From Punica granatum (Eukaryota > Streptophyta > Magnoliopsida > Myrtales > Lythraceae), in NCBI RefSeq assembly GCF_007655135.1, contig NC_045134.1, positions 26,808,568 to 26,872,567 of the forward strand: 64,000 nt of DNA, given 5' to 3'. The notes under the pieces are model-generated. The model was not told where the DNA came from. It saw only the letters and a list, made by a program, of their open reading frames with translations, and ran no database searches. The translations under genes were made by a program, and so were the position numbers. Shown piece by piece: positions 51,938-63,639 of this stretch (the stretch's first letter is position 1; the number at the start of each line of letters is the position of its first letter).

Positions 51938-52379
51938 TGTCGCTGTCCCCAATTCAATTCACTTCCCTGCCAACCCCACCACCCAACCCTTAACTGTTTC
52001 TGGTCAGAGATTAGTTACTTGTCCTCCACTCTAGCCCTCTTCTGCTGTCAGAGAAAATGTAATAGAAAGAACAAAAGCCTCAAAACATTACCTTAAGCGG
52101 ATAGAGCTGTGAGCAAGAAACAACATAGACTTACACTAGAGCTCAAACCCAGTAAACCAATGGCTATGATTCACTGTTCTACCTAATACCCAGAGAGGGA
52201 GAGAAACAATAATATGATGTCCATTGAATGTGTATATAATAGGGTTTGAGAAAGACATCCTTTTTCAGTTGACCGACCGCGGGAAGGGGGGAGCACCGGA
52301 TATGGCGGCTACAATATTAATGCTTCCCAACCCCACAGCGGAAAAAAAACAATACTTTTTGCTGCGAATGGCTCGAGCT

Positions 52380-52620
52380 GAGCTAATCAAAACCTAGAAA
52401 CGTGCTGTGCTTTGGTCTAAGCGTTGGGTTTAAAGAAGAGGGAAAGCAGAGAGAACCTCTGCTCGAGCTCGCCGGTGGCGATGACAGCCCGCCCAAGAAT
52501 TGGCGGAGGAGGAGGAGCAGAAGAAGAAGAAGATTTGGATCAAATGGATCAATCAATAGGAGGGGAGTGGATGAATTGAAAAATTAGGGCTCTAATTGAA
52601 CCGAAAATAATTGGAAAAAT
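52380..52620 (-). promoter_or_regulatory. Probable PANK2 5' UTR exon and promoter-proximal region
   Basis: On the minus strand this stretch has the look of a plant 5' leader: CTTCTTCTTCTTCTGCTCC repeats, followed by TTTCTAG|GTTTTG, a possible donor of a UTR intron running toward exon 1 at 51937. A plus-strand open frame here (Arg-rich) is the antisense of the CTT repeat. Transcript data would be needed to confirm the UTR intron. Confidence 0.4.
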
Positions 52621-53139
52621 GGGGACTTTGGAATCGGCCGCCAGTGTCAACGGTTGGATGGTAAAGATTCATAATCCGACATTTTCTTTTTCATTTTCCC
52701 GCAAAAAAAGAAGAAGAAGATATATTTACCTTTAAATCTTTAACATACCGTTTAGTAATAAAAGTAAGGTTAATTTAATTTAATTTAGTTTAATTTGAAG
52801 AGATGAAAATAAAAATAGTTTGAAAAAATATGTGAGAGAATTTGAAAAATATAATAAAAAAGTAATGATTGTGTTTGTAAATTGATAAAAAAAGTGTTGA
52901 GATTGAAAGAAAGTAAAGAATAGTGAGATAAATTACTTTTAAAAATTAATTATAATAATAAAAAAATTTATGAAAGAGAATTTGAAGAAAAAGATTTTAA
53001 AAAAAAGAGTGAATGTGTTGTTGAATTAAGGAAAAAGTTTAATTAAGTTTAATTTTGTAAATAATTATTTCTTAATAAACTAAAACTCTTGCTACATGCG
53101 ATCATAAGGATCAATTTCTAGTCACATAGTTTCATAAAA
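52621..53139. other. AT-rich spacer, no gene seen
   Basis: Long A/T and AATTTAA-rich DNA upstream of PANK2. No coding sequence or clear repeat boundary. Confidence 0.5.
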
Positions 53140-53315
53140 CCCGTTTGGTTTCAGAGTTTGATTTTAGAATTATGATTTTGATTTTAACTCTACACACTAC
53201 ACAACAAAAACACACGTTTCCCAAGACAAATTTATAATATCATATCATTTGTCATTTTCCACAATCAAAATCAAAATCAAAATCAAAATTACTTTAACTC
53301 TAAAACCAAATGCAC
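53140..53315. mobile_element. Short inverted-repeat element (MITE), copy 2
   Basis: This is the same family as 17284-17525. The left end is CCCGTTTGGTTTCAGAGTTT, the right end is ACTCTAAAACCAAATGC, and the internal motif ACACTACACAACAAAAACAC is shared, followed by CACGTTTCCCAAG. It is shorter than copy 1 because it has fewer TTTAAC repeats. It sits in AT-rich spacer upstream of PANK2. Confidence 0.72.
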
Positions 53316-55552
53316 TCATAATAACTCTGTAAAACTTCGACATAATTTCCTTCGGATTGAGCCGACATCCGTTACATCAACTCTTCCTTTTTTTTCTTAT
53401 GCTTATCTATGCCACAATTTTTAATTAATTTTATTTAATTAAATTTCTATTATGAATCTTACAAATTAAAATAGATCACGTTCTTGCATATTATGAAGCC
53501 ACATTTCACCTCTTTGGTTTCTTTATTTTTCTTATTCATTTTTCTTTTCTTTGCGCTTTTTACAAAAATACTTAAATTAAATACATCTAACATTGTAATT
53601 TCAATTTCTTAATAAATAAAGTGACAAATTCTCTCATGCATTCAAATGTATGGTATTGCATTATGATCTTAAAATGATATGAAGTGTAATATATGACACC
53701 AAAATTATACATTGTGTGTAAAAAAGATAAAGAGCATATTTGATACTAGACATAACTAAGCAATTATAATTATAAGCACATCAAAATTTATTTATTTGTT
53801 TATATATTTAATATTATAGGTGCAAAAGGAATTATGAAAGGGGTTGAGTAAGAAGATATCATATGATTTATAATTGAATACATAATGTGAATAATTATAA
53901 ATTAAAAAGATAAACATTGAGAGCAAATATTGACTTGAGTATCATCTTATAATATTTTATATAAAATCTAAAAACTCACTGTAAATTGAGAATTTTTTTA
54001 AAAAAATTGGATTTGTATAATTTAATATATATATATAATATTATTGTTGGTTAATCAAAGAATTTACAAAGAAACAAACTTTTATTTTTTTTTCTCGTAA
54101 CACGAGAAGCAATTCGAATATTATGTAGGTATTCAGAACACGTGACTTATGAATAATTCCCTTGCAAGCTCTATAAGTGTGCAAAAATTGGAGTTTTAAA
54201 TAAATAAATTTGGCTACATTAATTTTAAAATTAAAAGTAAAAGTCCATGATTTTATAATTAGAGATTTTAAAATGATATGGAAGAAGAACGAAAATTTCA
54301 CAGGTCGTTTTCTTTTCTTTTCTTCTTTTTTTTTTTACTCCTTTTTTTCCTTCTTAAAAGTAGAATAATAATACTATTATTAATATTAATATTAACAACG
54401 ACGACAGTAATGTATCTAGGATTTAGTAATATATTGCCTAATATCTTATTTTTCATTAATTAATCTATAATGATAATATAGCAAGACTTGGCAAAATTGA
54501 CTCTCCTGACGAGGAAATTAGACATAGCGACATCTCGCATGCGGGAATCTCGCCGCCCCCCTCATGTTTTCAATCAAGGTAACAACTCTTGAACTCGAGC
54601 GATGATTTTTCAATAAAAAGGGGGCAAACCCGAACTTGCTAAGAGTGACATGGGCAACAAGGAGCTAAAAAACCTCACCACTATGGTGTTCGAGCAAAGA
54701 GTGAGGCCTTAGGCCGCCAAGCAGCAAACAACAAAGCATCCATTCCGCCAGTCACATCACCAAGTAGCGAGGGCTGCGGGAGCAGCGAAGTTCCTCATCG
54801 CCAGGGAGCGAGGCCCGTAACAGACAAAAGAATTGCAGTAAGATGGTAGGTCCGATGAGTAGCGAGGCAGACAGCAAGAAGCGAGGTGTGTCAACGAGCT
54901 GAGTTAGTCGCAGCACCTTAGCCTTGCTGATATGGGCATGTTGGCAGCAACCGTCAGATTGCATTGTGAATGACAATTCAACTAAATTCGACACAAATTT
55001 AGTACAGAGCAAAGGTCCACCCAGTTCGAGGCATAATGTTCAGCTCTGCGAAAATTCCACACCAAGCGACGAGGTTCACCCGCCCCCCAAGAAGGCCAAA
55101 ACGAAAACAAAAATATAAGGCTGAGAGGTCATACGCCACCTTCGATACCACACTCTGTGCGCATGAACACAGCACAGAAAATTTTGGTTCAAAGATGCAC
55201 CACAGCGATGCTCATCAGTACGCTCAAATGAGGCAGCCCAAAGAGTGCTTCCTAATCGAGGTGAGATCACAGCTTGGACACTTAATAAAATAATAAACGA
55301 AAAATATTGGAAAAGCTATGTTTGTGAAGCTGCGTGAGCTTGAAGATCTATGATTTTACTCGAAACTTGCAGATCAAGCGACGCATGCGAAGAATTGAAA
55401 ATGAAGCGAAGGGTGTAAAATTAAGCGAATCCATTCCAATATACAAAGAGGCGCGCTACTGCAATCAATTTGAGTTATCAAGCAGAGGTACCACGTGAAG
55501 TGAGGAAATTAGCAGTGAAAAGCGAAGCAAGACAGCTAAAAAGAAAGAGTAA
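53316..55552. other. Spacer, no gene seen
   Basis: The first 1.2 kb is very AT-rich. From about 54480 the composition becomes purine-rich and more GC-balanced, with repeated AGCGAGG and GAAGCGA-like words (54700-55530), perhaps an old repeat. Open frames on both strands overlap and none is recognised. Confidence 0.45.
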
Positions 55553-55775
55553 ATTGACAAATGGATCCCTCACAGATTAGATGTACATCAAATTTACCTC
55601 GAGAAATTTTTAACATCAGTTTATACCTTCACTTTATAATTTTACATCACATTCAACCTTCCGTCCACTTCCGTCCAATTCCGTCCAAATGTTGGAGGGT
55701 TAAAGTGATCCAAAAAATTTCTGGAGGTAAATGTGATGTATAGTCAATTTCTAGAGGACTAATTCATCAATTCAT
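55553..55775. mobile_element. Imperfect foldback repeat
   Basis: The left half has AAATTTACCTCGAGAAATTT and the right half, reverse-complemented, has ACATTTACCTCCAGAAATTT. The halves are about 70% alike and separated by three TTCCGTCCA/ATTCCGTCCA tandem units. No target duplication is visible. It probably is an old MITE. Confidence 0.5.
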
Positions 55776-56543
55776 TGAACTGTGCCTTTAAATTTTTTAT
55801 TCTTCTCTACTGTCTCCTCCCTTGTTCTTCCACTCTCTCATCTGTTTCAGAAAACTGTGGCAAAGGGCGGGAAACGAAAAGGAATCGTCTCTGTGCATTT
55901 CGAAGAAGATCAGTCCTGTGTTAAGCATTTTGGTTTTTGGGTTTTGAAGAAAATCGGTTCTGTGTATGCAGTGTGCTACTAGCTTCGTAAATCTGAAGGT
56001 AGGCAATGGTGTTTATTGCTTGCATTGTCGATTTTGTGGTCCCCTACTTCTCTTCTTGCTCTGATGTGTTGTTATTTGTAATAAATGCAGTCCCCTACTG
56101 TTCCTATTTAGCGTTGTTATGGCCCAGATGATGATAAAGTTTGCTCTTTTTTTTTTTCTTTTTTAAAACCAACTGTGGTCCCCTACTGTTCCCCGTCGAT
56201 CTTTTCGTTGGCAGGCCGTGGCTGCTCTCTGTTTAAAGAAGGACAAATTAGTATCAGCAGAGGAACACAAAGTTAAAGCAAAGAAAAAGTAAAGTAAAAT
56301 GAGTGAATAAATCGGAAGAACAATTGTTGCCTGGAAGTAGGAGTACTTGCTGTAGCTGTAGCTATAGATTGCATCTCCTGTGTGAAAAATTGTAGCATGT
56401 TAGGGCTAAAGCAGTCTAAAGTTTAGCACGTTACAGGCTAATATATAGAGGAATAAGCAAACAGAATAAGGAAGCCACCCGATAATGTCAACCAACTTGT
56501 TCATAAACAGAAAATCAGACATTCATCGAGGTTACTGACTCAC
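55776..56543. other. Spacer with repeated GTCCCCTACTGTTCC word
   Basis: The word GGTCCCCTACT occurs at about 56037 and 56177, with a third variant AGTCCCCTACTGTTCC at about 56089. No gene is recognised, although the stretch 56330-56400 may be a wrecked last exon of the ACD11-like fragment (minus strand). Confidence 0.4.
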
Positions 56544-56686
56544 CATCTTCATTGAGTTTCCTCAATAGTTGCGCTCTTGTAGGGAGGGCATACATTCTCG
56601 TAGCTACAACTTTCCTAATAGCCCAACCATCATGAGGAGCAAAAACCTGAGCATAAGCTTTGGACGCTGGATCTTTCAAGGAATTT
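56544..56686 (-). pseudogene. ACD11: ACD11-like glycolipid-transfer-protein exon fragment
   Basis: On the minus strand a 143-bp exon with good splice sites (acceptor at 56687-56688, donor GT at 56542-56543) encodes NSLKDPASKAYAQVF, APHDGWAIRKVV and MYALPTRAQLLRKLNED. These match the third quarter of ACD11, a GLTP-fold sphingolipid transfer protein whose loss causes runaway cell death in Arabidopsis. The Trp of the GLTP headgroup site is kept, but the usual APHHGW reads APHDGW. No upstream exons (LLRVKRGLDM region) or intact last exon were found within the window, so this is a gene fragment, perhaps duplicated or carried by the nearby MULE. Confidence 0.75.
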
Positions 56687-56689
56687 CTA

Positions 56690-57774
56690 ATCGTGATTAT
56701 TGAACAATAAAGAAAGACTGAAGATCAAATAAACAAAATGTGAAAAGCTGAACACATTGATATTGTTGAGCAAGACTTGCATTAGTGGCCTCTCCCATTT
56801 AAGAGCGATGCAATTGACAGTCTAATTGGGGGCCTTTTAGTGTGTGTGTTTGGGTGGGGCTGAGATGGGATCTTTATGTTTACTATAGAATAGTGGCGTA
56901 GCTGCATCAGTAAGTTATGTAGCATGACTATTGTTGAAAGAACAAAATTTGTTAAATTGCTGCAATGTTAGAAGAATGTCTCTGATGAAGCAGATTGGTG
57001 GTGTGGAAGATTCATAGGGTGACAACCATATGGTATGTGGTGTTTTGTAAAAGTGATGTTAAAACTTCAAGCGTGAATTCATTTATCCTTTTGGCATTCA
57101 GGTGGAACTCTGAAGTATGGTAAAATACCTATTTGCTGCTTTGATATTAATGGGAATCTTTTTATGCAGTTGCCTAATAGCAATAAACATGCTTTCTGGC
57201 TTGAAAACATGCACTGAAGTATCTAATTACATGCACAATGGTGGATCTTCAGTGCCGCATAGATCAATTTCCCCTGCCAATGGTAGACATGAAACCAATA
57301 AATTTTCCAAAGCAATAAACGGCTCAAGGGAGACATTTGATCATAAGAAGCGGGCATCAACCAAACCACTCATTAAATCTTCAGATGCTGAAATTAAACA
57401 CTCTTTTATGTTTTTATGAATAATGTTCTTTAGATTGCTTTGAAAAATTGTGGCTACTTTGAGTTGTCTTACCATAAGAAAATATTAGGGTTGTCTCCCA
57501 GTGTAATGAGATAAAAGACCTAGCAACCTCATTGTATTTTATAACTTCTACCAGTTTTGTTAGTATCCAATGTGAATCTTAAAAGGACCATATAGATTTA
57601 TGTTTTATATTCAGCGTTTTTGTTATAAGAGTATTTGAAGCTTCCATCCTTGATTCTGGTTGTTGTCATTGAGTGGATTTTTTTTCTTCACTCAGCATGT
57701 GTTACTCAGCAATGCGTGGGTGTTGATCTTCAATTCATGTTAAGTATGCCCATTGTTTTTTGGATTATTGTAGT
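56690..57774. other. Spacer with unassigned open frame
   Basis: A 100-codon plus-strand frame at 57117-57419 begins with a hydrophobic segment (LFAALILMGIFLCSCLIA), then a Ser/Lys-rich tail. I do not recognise it and see no supporting exon structure. Nothing else is identified. Confidence 0.35.
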
Positions 57775-57890
57775 ATGGCATGGGAGTATGTCGAGGACAA
57801 TGGCGATAACGCGGGGCCTGAATTGTATCTTGATTGGTATGATGATGATCCTGAATTTATTGCTACTGGAGGGAGTACATCACATGTGCT
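57775..57890 (+). pseudogene. Possible 5' coding piece of the MULE gene, cut off by the LTR
   Basis: After a splice-acceptor-like TTATTGTAG, an ATG at 57775 opens MAWEYVEDNGDNAGPELYLD and continues with acidic DDDPEFIATGG up to the LTR insertion point at 57890. Acidic residues and GG/GS-rich text also flank the far side of the LTR. However, after removing the LTR and one target copy, this frame and the downstream transposase frame are out of register, so an indel or a different exon structure is needed. Confidence 0.35.
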
Positions 57891-59595
57891 TGTTGGGAAT
57901 TGGTGTATGCCCTAGAGGCAATCTATCATCAGTTCTGTAATATGACATGTATTTCATTATATTACGAGGCATATATGTTATTGTGTAGATTGCGTTAAAT
58001 ATGATTTTATACAATAATGTCCTTGGAATAGTATGTTCAATAGGCATCAAGTGTGACTTGATTGTGAGATCCTATAATTACTGAACATTATTCCTAAATG
58101 TCCATAGTCAAAGTATTATCGTTAATTAGGACAACGATAATACGGTTAGACTATTGTGGGTATTGATTGATGACCAAGTCTCACAGGTCATGGATATGGA
58201 GATATCAAATCACATCACATGTATACATTAAGAGTAATGTGTATTGGACTGATCCGCCATGAGATTGCTACATGGGTTGTTACGTGACTGTCATTAGCAT
58301 ATCTCAAAGTGACTATAATGTAATGGTCCTTTGACTTGAGGTCACCATAGATTCCTACATGTAATGTCATATACTTTGATACTGTCAAACGCCACTGTAA
58401 CAGGATGGTTATAAAGACAGTTATTGGGTATACCACAGAGTATGGAGAGGAATGTGAGTGATCAAGATAGGATTTGTCCCTCCTACGAAACGGGAGCGAT
58501 ATCTCACGGCCACTTGGTGGTTAAGTCTAAAAGTGTATGCATACCCAAATGAGTCGATATAATGATATCGAGCTCATTTGTTCTGATAGACTTAACCGGT
58601 AAACCAAGAAAAAGAGATATTGAGCCATACAAGGATGTCATCGACCATGCCTTGGGCTCAATAGAGATATAGAGGACAAAGGGATTATATTACACGGTAA
58701 CGGAGGTCACAAGGTTCGTCGAGAAATTGACTTTCCGATTACTTGAGTAACAGTGATGCATTGCTAGATGCCACTCACTGTTTGTAATATTGAAATAGAG
58801 ATTTTGATATTACTGTCAACGTAATTGGGAACCTACAGGGTCACACACTACGACTAAATTGAAGAGATATCTTGAAACAAATAAAATCGTCTAATAGAGA
58901 TTAGATGATTTATGGTGCGACCGATTAATCGGATATTTAATGAGATTAAATTTATTGATTAATTAGACTCGATTTATTAGATTAAATGGACCTAATTGAT
59001 GCACGATCAATATGGTGACACATGGCTTTTACGTGAATAGACATGTGTATGGACACATGTAATGTGGAAACCCAATTTGGGTTAGTCCCACATCGGCCAG
59101 GGACTTGAATTGTCCCCCCCCCCCCATATTGCTTATAAAAAGGGGGGCAATGTGCATATATATATATAAATCAGCAGAGACATATATATATATGTGTGCT
59201 GCATATATATTTGCTAATATATATATATATATATACACGTAGTATATGCATGTGTGTGCATATAAGTATATATATATATATATATATATATAATTTGAGT
59301 TGAATTGTTCAACTCAAATAAGGTCCATTAGTCTAATAAATTTCGGGTGTCGCATCGGGGTGTTTCTTTCGAGTGTTGGTCGCTAGCACCGCCGATCTCG
59401 AAAACTCGTCGACAAAGTCGGTGTGGATACCAGTAGAGGCGTCACGCGTGGGACGCTCGGTCGACAACTTTAAATATTCCAGGTACGCTTTTATTTACTC
59501 TTACTCTTCTAGTAGGTCTTGGAATTAGTTTCACGGGTAGGAAATTTTGAATTTCTGTTCATTTTTCGCTTCCGTTGCGCCCCGTGGAACTAGCA
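57891..59595 (+). mobile_element. Solo LTR of a Ty1/Copia retrotransposon, 1705 bp
   Basis: It starts TGTTGGGAATTGGTGTATGC, a start widely seen in plant Copia LTRs (TGCCCTAGAGGCAA follows), and ends CGCCCCGTGGAACTAGCA, so it has TG...CA boundaries. A perfect 5-bp target duplication, GTGCT, flanks it (57886-57890 and 59596-59600). No gag-pol, primer-binding site or second LTR follows; MULE coding sequence begins at once. It contains long AT microsatellites (about 59155-59295) and a short C run. It arose by recombination between the two LTRs of a full element. Confidence 0.88.
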
Positions 59596-62476
59596 GTGCT
59601 GGTGCTGGAGGGTCTGGACTGCAAGTTGCTAGTGTTAGTGGATATAGCATCGAAGAGGCTCAAATGCAAGACAAATCGAGAGCTAAAAGAAAAAGGCAAA
59701 ACACAAAAACCAGGTTCAAGCAAAGAACAACTAAAGAAAGAGAGAGATTGTTTGTAGAACAACAGAAAATATTTGCAGAGCAAGAGATAAATGTTGTGGT
59801 GGAGGATTTGGCCATCTCTGATGCTTGTGACACAGATAAGTTAGAGTCTCTTAAAGGTGATGAGAATGATGGGGAGATTGTGCAGCTACTAGTGTTTACT
59901 GAAGCAGTTGAGTTTGAACATATTACAATAGAGCTTGCGATGGAATTTCCAAATCTAAAAGTGTTTAGGAATGCAGTGAGGGATTATAATATTAGTAGGG
60001 GAAGAGAAGTTCGATTTAAGAAAAATGAGTCCATAAGGGTAAGGGCGAAATGTGTGGAGAAAGAGTGTAAGTGGATTATATTATGCTCACTAAACAAGAA
60101 GACCAACACATATCAAGTGAAAACCTTCGTAAGTGAACATACATATTGTATAAAGTTACAGAATAAGTTGGCCACAAGGGAGTGGGTGGCAAGTAAATTG
60201 GTTCCAAGGGTTAGGTTCCAACCAAGCATGACTGGACAAGAAGCTTATGATTACCTGATGCACTCATATAGAGTGACAGTGGGAGATGCTATGATTTACA
60301 GGGCCCTATGTATTACTCATAAGATATGTCAGGGTTCAGAGAATGAACAATATGCTAAGCTAAGAGATTACTGTAATGAACTTCTAAAAAGCAATCTGGG
60401 GTCGAGCGTGGGACTGAATGTTGCTCTAGTCTCACATCATTTTCAGATAATGTATGTATGCTTGGAGACTTGTAAGACTAGATTTTTGAGTTGTTGTAGG
60501 CCACTTATTGGCCTAGATGGTTGTTTCCTGAAGGGATATTTTAGGGGCCAACTTCTATCAGTTGTTGCTCAAGATGGAAATAATGCCTTTTATTTAATAG
60601 CATATGCAATAGTTGATGTGGAAAACACAGAAAATTGGATGTGGTTTCTCATAAATCTTGTGGATGACTTAGGGGATCCTGTGCTTAATGGTTTTAGCTT
60701 CACGTCTAATATGCAAAAGGTATATTTAAATTTAATTTATTTCATTCATTACTTATGTATTCACCTTTGCTTATTGCTAATCTAATTACTTCATATTTAT
60801 AGGGCCTAGATGATGCACTGAAGGAGATTTGCCCAGGAGTACCACATAGGTTTTGCGCTAGACATATATGGGCCAATTTCAACAAGAATTGGCCAGGTAA
60901 GGAGTTGAAGGATGCATTCTAGGCTTGTGCTAGAGCAGCAACTGAGTAGCAATTTCAACTGAGGATGGATCACTTGAAGACAATCAGTCCAGAAGGATGG
61001 CTTTGGCTGAGCAAATTACCACCTGACAGATGGACCAGGTCAGCATTTGATACATACTCAAAGAATGACTCACTGACAAATAACATGTGCGAGCAATTCA
61101 ATTCTGAGATAATGAAAGTTAAGAGTAAGCCCATTATCACCATGGCTGAAGGGATCGGAATGTACATTATGAAAAAGATGACAAGGAGCAAGCTGCAAAT
61201 GGCCAAATAGAAAGGTCCACTCTGTCCTAAAATTCAAATTAAGTTGGAGATCATGAAAAATAGAGCTATTGCGTGGACTCCACATTGAGCTGGTGATCCT
61301 GATATGGTTAAATTTGAGGTCTCATGCCCTCCAAATTCCAAATGTGCTGTGGACCTATAAATGCATACATGTTCTTGCAGATAATGGGACCTTATTGGGA
61401 TTCCTTGTATGCATGCAGTTGCTTGCATTGGTTTTAATAATCTGAAGCCTGAAGATTTTGTGCATCCATGGTATTCAAGGAGCACACATGAGCAGCTCTA
61501 TGATTTCTTCATGAAATCGACTGCTGGTGAGGAATATTGGACAAAGTCAAGTGAGGACCCTGTCCAACCTCCAAAGTTAAAGAGGCCACCCGGTCGTCCC
61601 AAGAAGCAAAGGAAGAAAGGAGCAGAGGAACTAAAAGATCCATACAAGCTGAAAAGAAGCTTAGGTCCCATAGTTTGTGGGAAGTGTGGAGGTAGTAAAC
61701 ACAACATTAGGACTTGCAAAGGTCCTTCAATTGCTTCAAGTTCAAAGAAAAAAGGAAAAAATTCCTCAAGGAAATCCAATGTTAAGCCTATTGAAACTAA
61801 TTCTGCAGCTGCATCGGCTGATGGTACTAATTCAACACATGTACATGTTTAAAGATTTTTCATTATGCTTTACTTGATGTGCTTTTATTTTTCTAATAAT
61901 GAAATTGCTCACAATGCAGGGGACTCCTCTGGTAGGTCGAGATTTTCCACCTGAAAGGCCAAGTCCATCAGCACAGGTATATATTAAGTAGTATTATTTT
62001 CCTTATAAGTAAACTTGCAAATGAGTTGATTAGCATGAAAGATTTCTATTATACAGTTAAGGAATGCTTCAAGTTCAGGAGTGACTGTTTCAAGTTCAGT
62101 AGTGCCATCTCAAGTTGCATCAAGTTCATCTATGGTATGTACTAATGTGTTTGAAGCATTGAATATGTATTGGCTATTTGAGTATGCTGATATTAAGTAT
62201 TTGACATTGTAGTGGAGGTTTGGCTTTAGAATAACACCAACTATGGCAATGCTAGGTAAACAAAGTGTTGTGAGGGGAGTGCCTGCATTCAAGACCCCTC
62301 CTGTGAGGCCATCGACTGTACCCCCGATCCCGCAAATCAACAGATCAGTACAAACTCAGTTCATTTTTAGGGGCCAACAATCACTGTCATTGGAAACCAT
62401 GCATGCTGCTGGTCCTGCAAGTGCAAAAAGATTTGCTAGATACCTTAACCTCAACCAAATACCCCCTTCACAGTGA
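59596..62476 (+). pseudogene. Mutator-like (MULE/MuDR) transposase pseudogene
   Basis: Coding resumes at the LTR junction. It reads a charged region (KRKRQNTKTR), a MuDR N-terminal domain (AMEFPNLKVFRNAVRDY, CVEKECKWIILCS), the MULE catalytic start (LIGLDGCFLKG) and AYAIVDVENTENWMWFL. A GT-AG intron at 60720-60802 joins TSNMQK to GLDDALKEICPGVPHRFCARH. Several in-frame stops follow: DAF-stop-ACARA, ATE-stop-QFQ, MAK-stop-KGP, PH-stop-AGDP, VDL-stop-MH and CSCR-stop-WDL within the SWIM-type CxC...CxH zinc motif. The tail has an AT-hook-like RPPGRPKKQR, a zinc knuckle CGKCGGSKHNIRTC and three further exons closing at 62476. A second catalytic Asp (usual SD-Q-KG) reads N (TSNMQKG). Terminal repeats of the element were not found. 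Confidence 0.88.
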
Positions 62477-63040
62477 CGAAATGTTGGGTAATGCCATTTG
62501 TAATTTTTTGACCAAATCTGAACTTTTTGATCTGAGGTATATATTGTGCTTGTTTTTGTAAAGTTGGAAGTGATATGAGGTATATACTCTGGTTCTTTTT
62601 GTAAAGTTAGAAGTGATCCAAGGTATATATTGTGGTTCTTTATGTAAAGTTTGAAGGAGCTAAAGGTATTAATATTAGGCGCTAAGCTTTTCGATATTGG
62701 GGAGTTAAATATAGATATGCATGTTAGCTTGTGAAAACACTGTATTTTTTGTATAACAGGTACCAAATCCAAGTCTTATATGGATTTGGTATTTGTTATA
62801 TCTAGGGGAAGGGATTTGTTTCTTTGTTTAGGCTTGTAAAGACTGGTACGTATCTCATATAAACTTCAATGGTATATTGACTTCCTTCATATGTGATTGT
62901 TTATTGAGTTCCATCAATGCATAGTAAACTTTTTATCTGATTCCTATAATTATACTGTATATAGCTGTCGGGTTCCTTAATTTTATTGAAACAATCTTGT
63001 TGAACAAATGTTGTTCAGCTTCTGTCAGGTCTAGAGGAAA
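62477..63040. other. MULE 3' flank, no gene seen
   Basis: Two to three short tandem units of GATCYGAGGTATATATTGTG...TTTGTAAAGTT(A/G)GAAGTGAT occur at about 62530-62660, a period of about 58 bp. Otherwise there is nothing recognisable. Confidence 0.5.
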
Positions 63041-63600
63041 GATTTAGTGGAGGGTAGTTGCTTGCATGGTCTAATGGTGAAAATTAGAGCTGGGTCTTCT
63101 CTAGCTGTTCGGTCTTCAGTTTTGTCTATTTGTGCAAAGTGTGAATTCCCTGATGAGGCATATCGTTCTTTCTGTGAAGTTGTAGATCAGAATATATTCA
63201 AGTGGACATCAGTGATTGGGGTACATGCAAGGGTCAGGAAGATGAGGGAATGCATTTCCTTGTTTCACAAAATGCAGTATACTGAGTTTTATCCTGATGG
63301 AATTGTTATCAGTTGCATGCTTTTGGGGTTTGGGAATTCAATGAATGTCCTTGAGGGGAAAATGTTTCATGGATTAGTACTGATCAGATGGTTCATGAAA
63401 ACGTTACTTGTTTGATCAGATGGTTCACAATGCACTTTTGTCCATGTACTGCAAATTCCGGCAGTTGGATATAGCAAATAAGCTATTTGGTAGAGGGAAT
63501 AAACTTGATAAGGAACAGTGGAACATAATGGTTCTTGGACAGAACAGAAGAAGTTCAGAGAACAACAGATTAACTTCATTAACTTATCTGCAAAGGTTTG
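63040..63600 (+). pseudogene. Pentatricopeptide-repeat (PPR) gene fragment
   Basis: The plus strand reads LHGLMVKIRAGSSLAVRSSV, LSICAKCEFPDEAYRSFCEV, KWTSVIGVHARVRKMRECIS and YPDGIVISCMLLGFGNSMNV in one frame until a stop at about 63413. After a frame change it continues as MVHNALLSMYCKFRQLDIA and NKLFGRGNKLDKEQWNIMV to about 63530. These are PLS-type PPR repeats resembling an At4g39952-like protein. There is no N-terminal targeting region and no E/DYW end, and the frame is broken. PPR proteins bind organellar RNA, but this piece is a truncated relic. Confidence 0.8.
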
Positions 63601-63639
63601 TAAAACTGCATTACACAGAAACTGAAACATAGAGGATAG

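Noticed and set aside
52402..52587. Arg-rich plus-strand open frame near the PANK2 promoter
   Set aside because: It is the antisense of a CTT-repeat leader on the minus strand, a low-complexity artefact.
57117..57419. 100-codon open frame with a possible membrane segment
   Set aside because: There is no recognisable family, splice context or upstream signal. It lies in a TE-rich spacer and is kept only as a mention.
57635..57940. Plus-strand open frame running into the LTR
   Set aside because: It crosses the LTR boundary and conflicts with the more plausible acidic MULE frame that starts at 57775.
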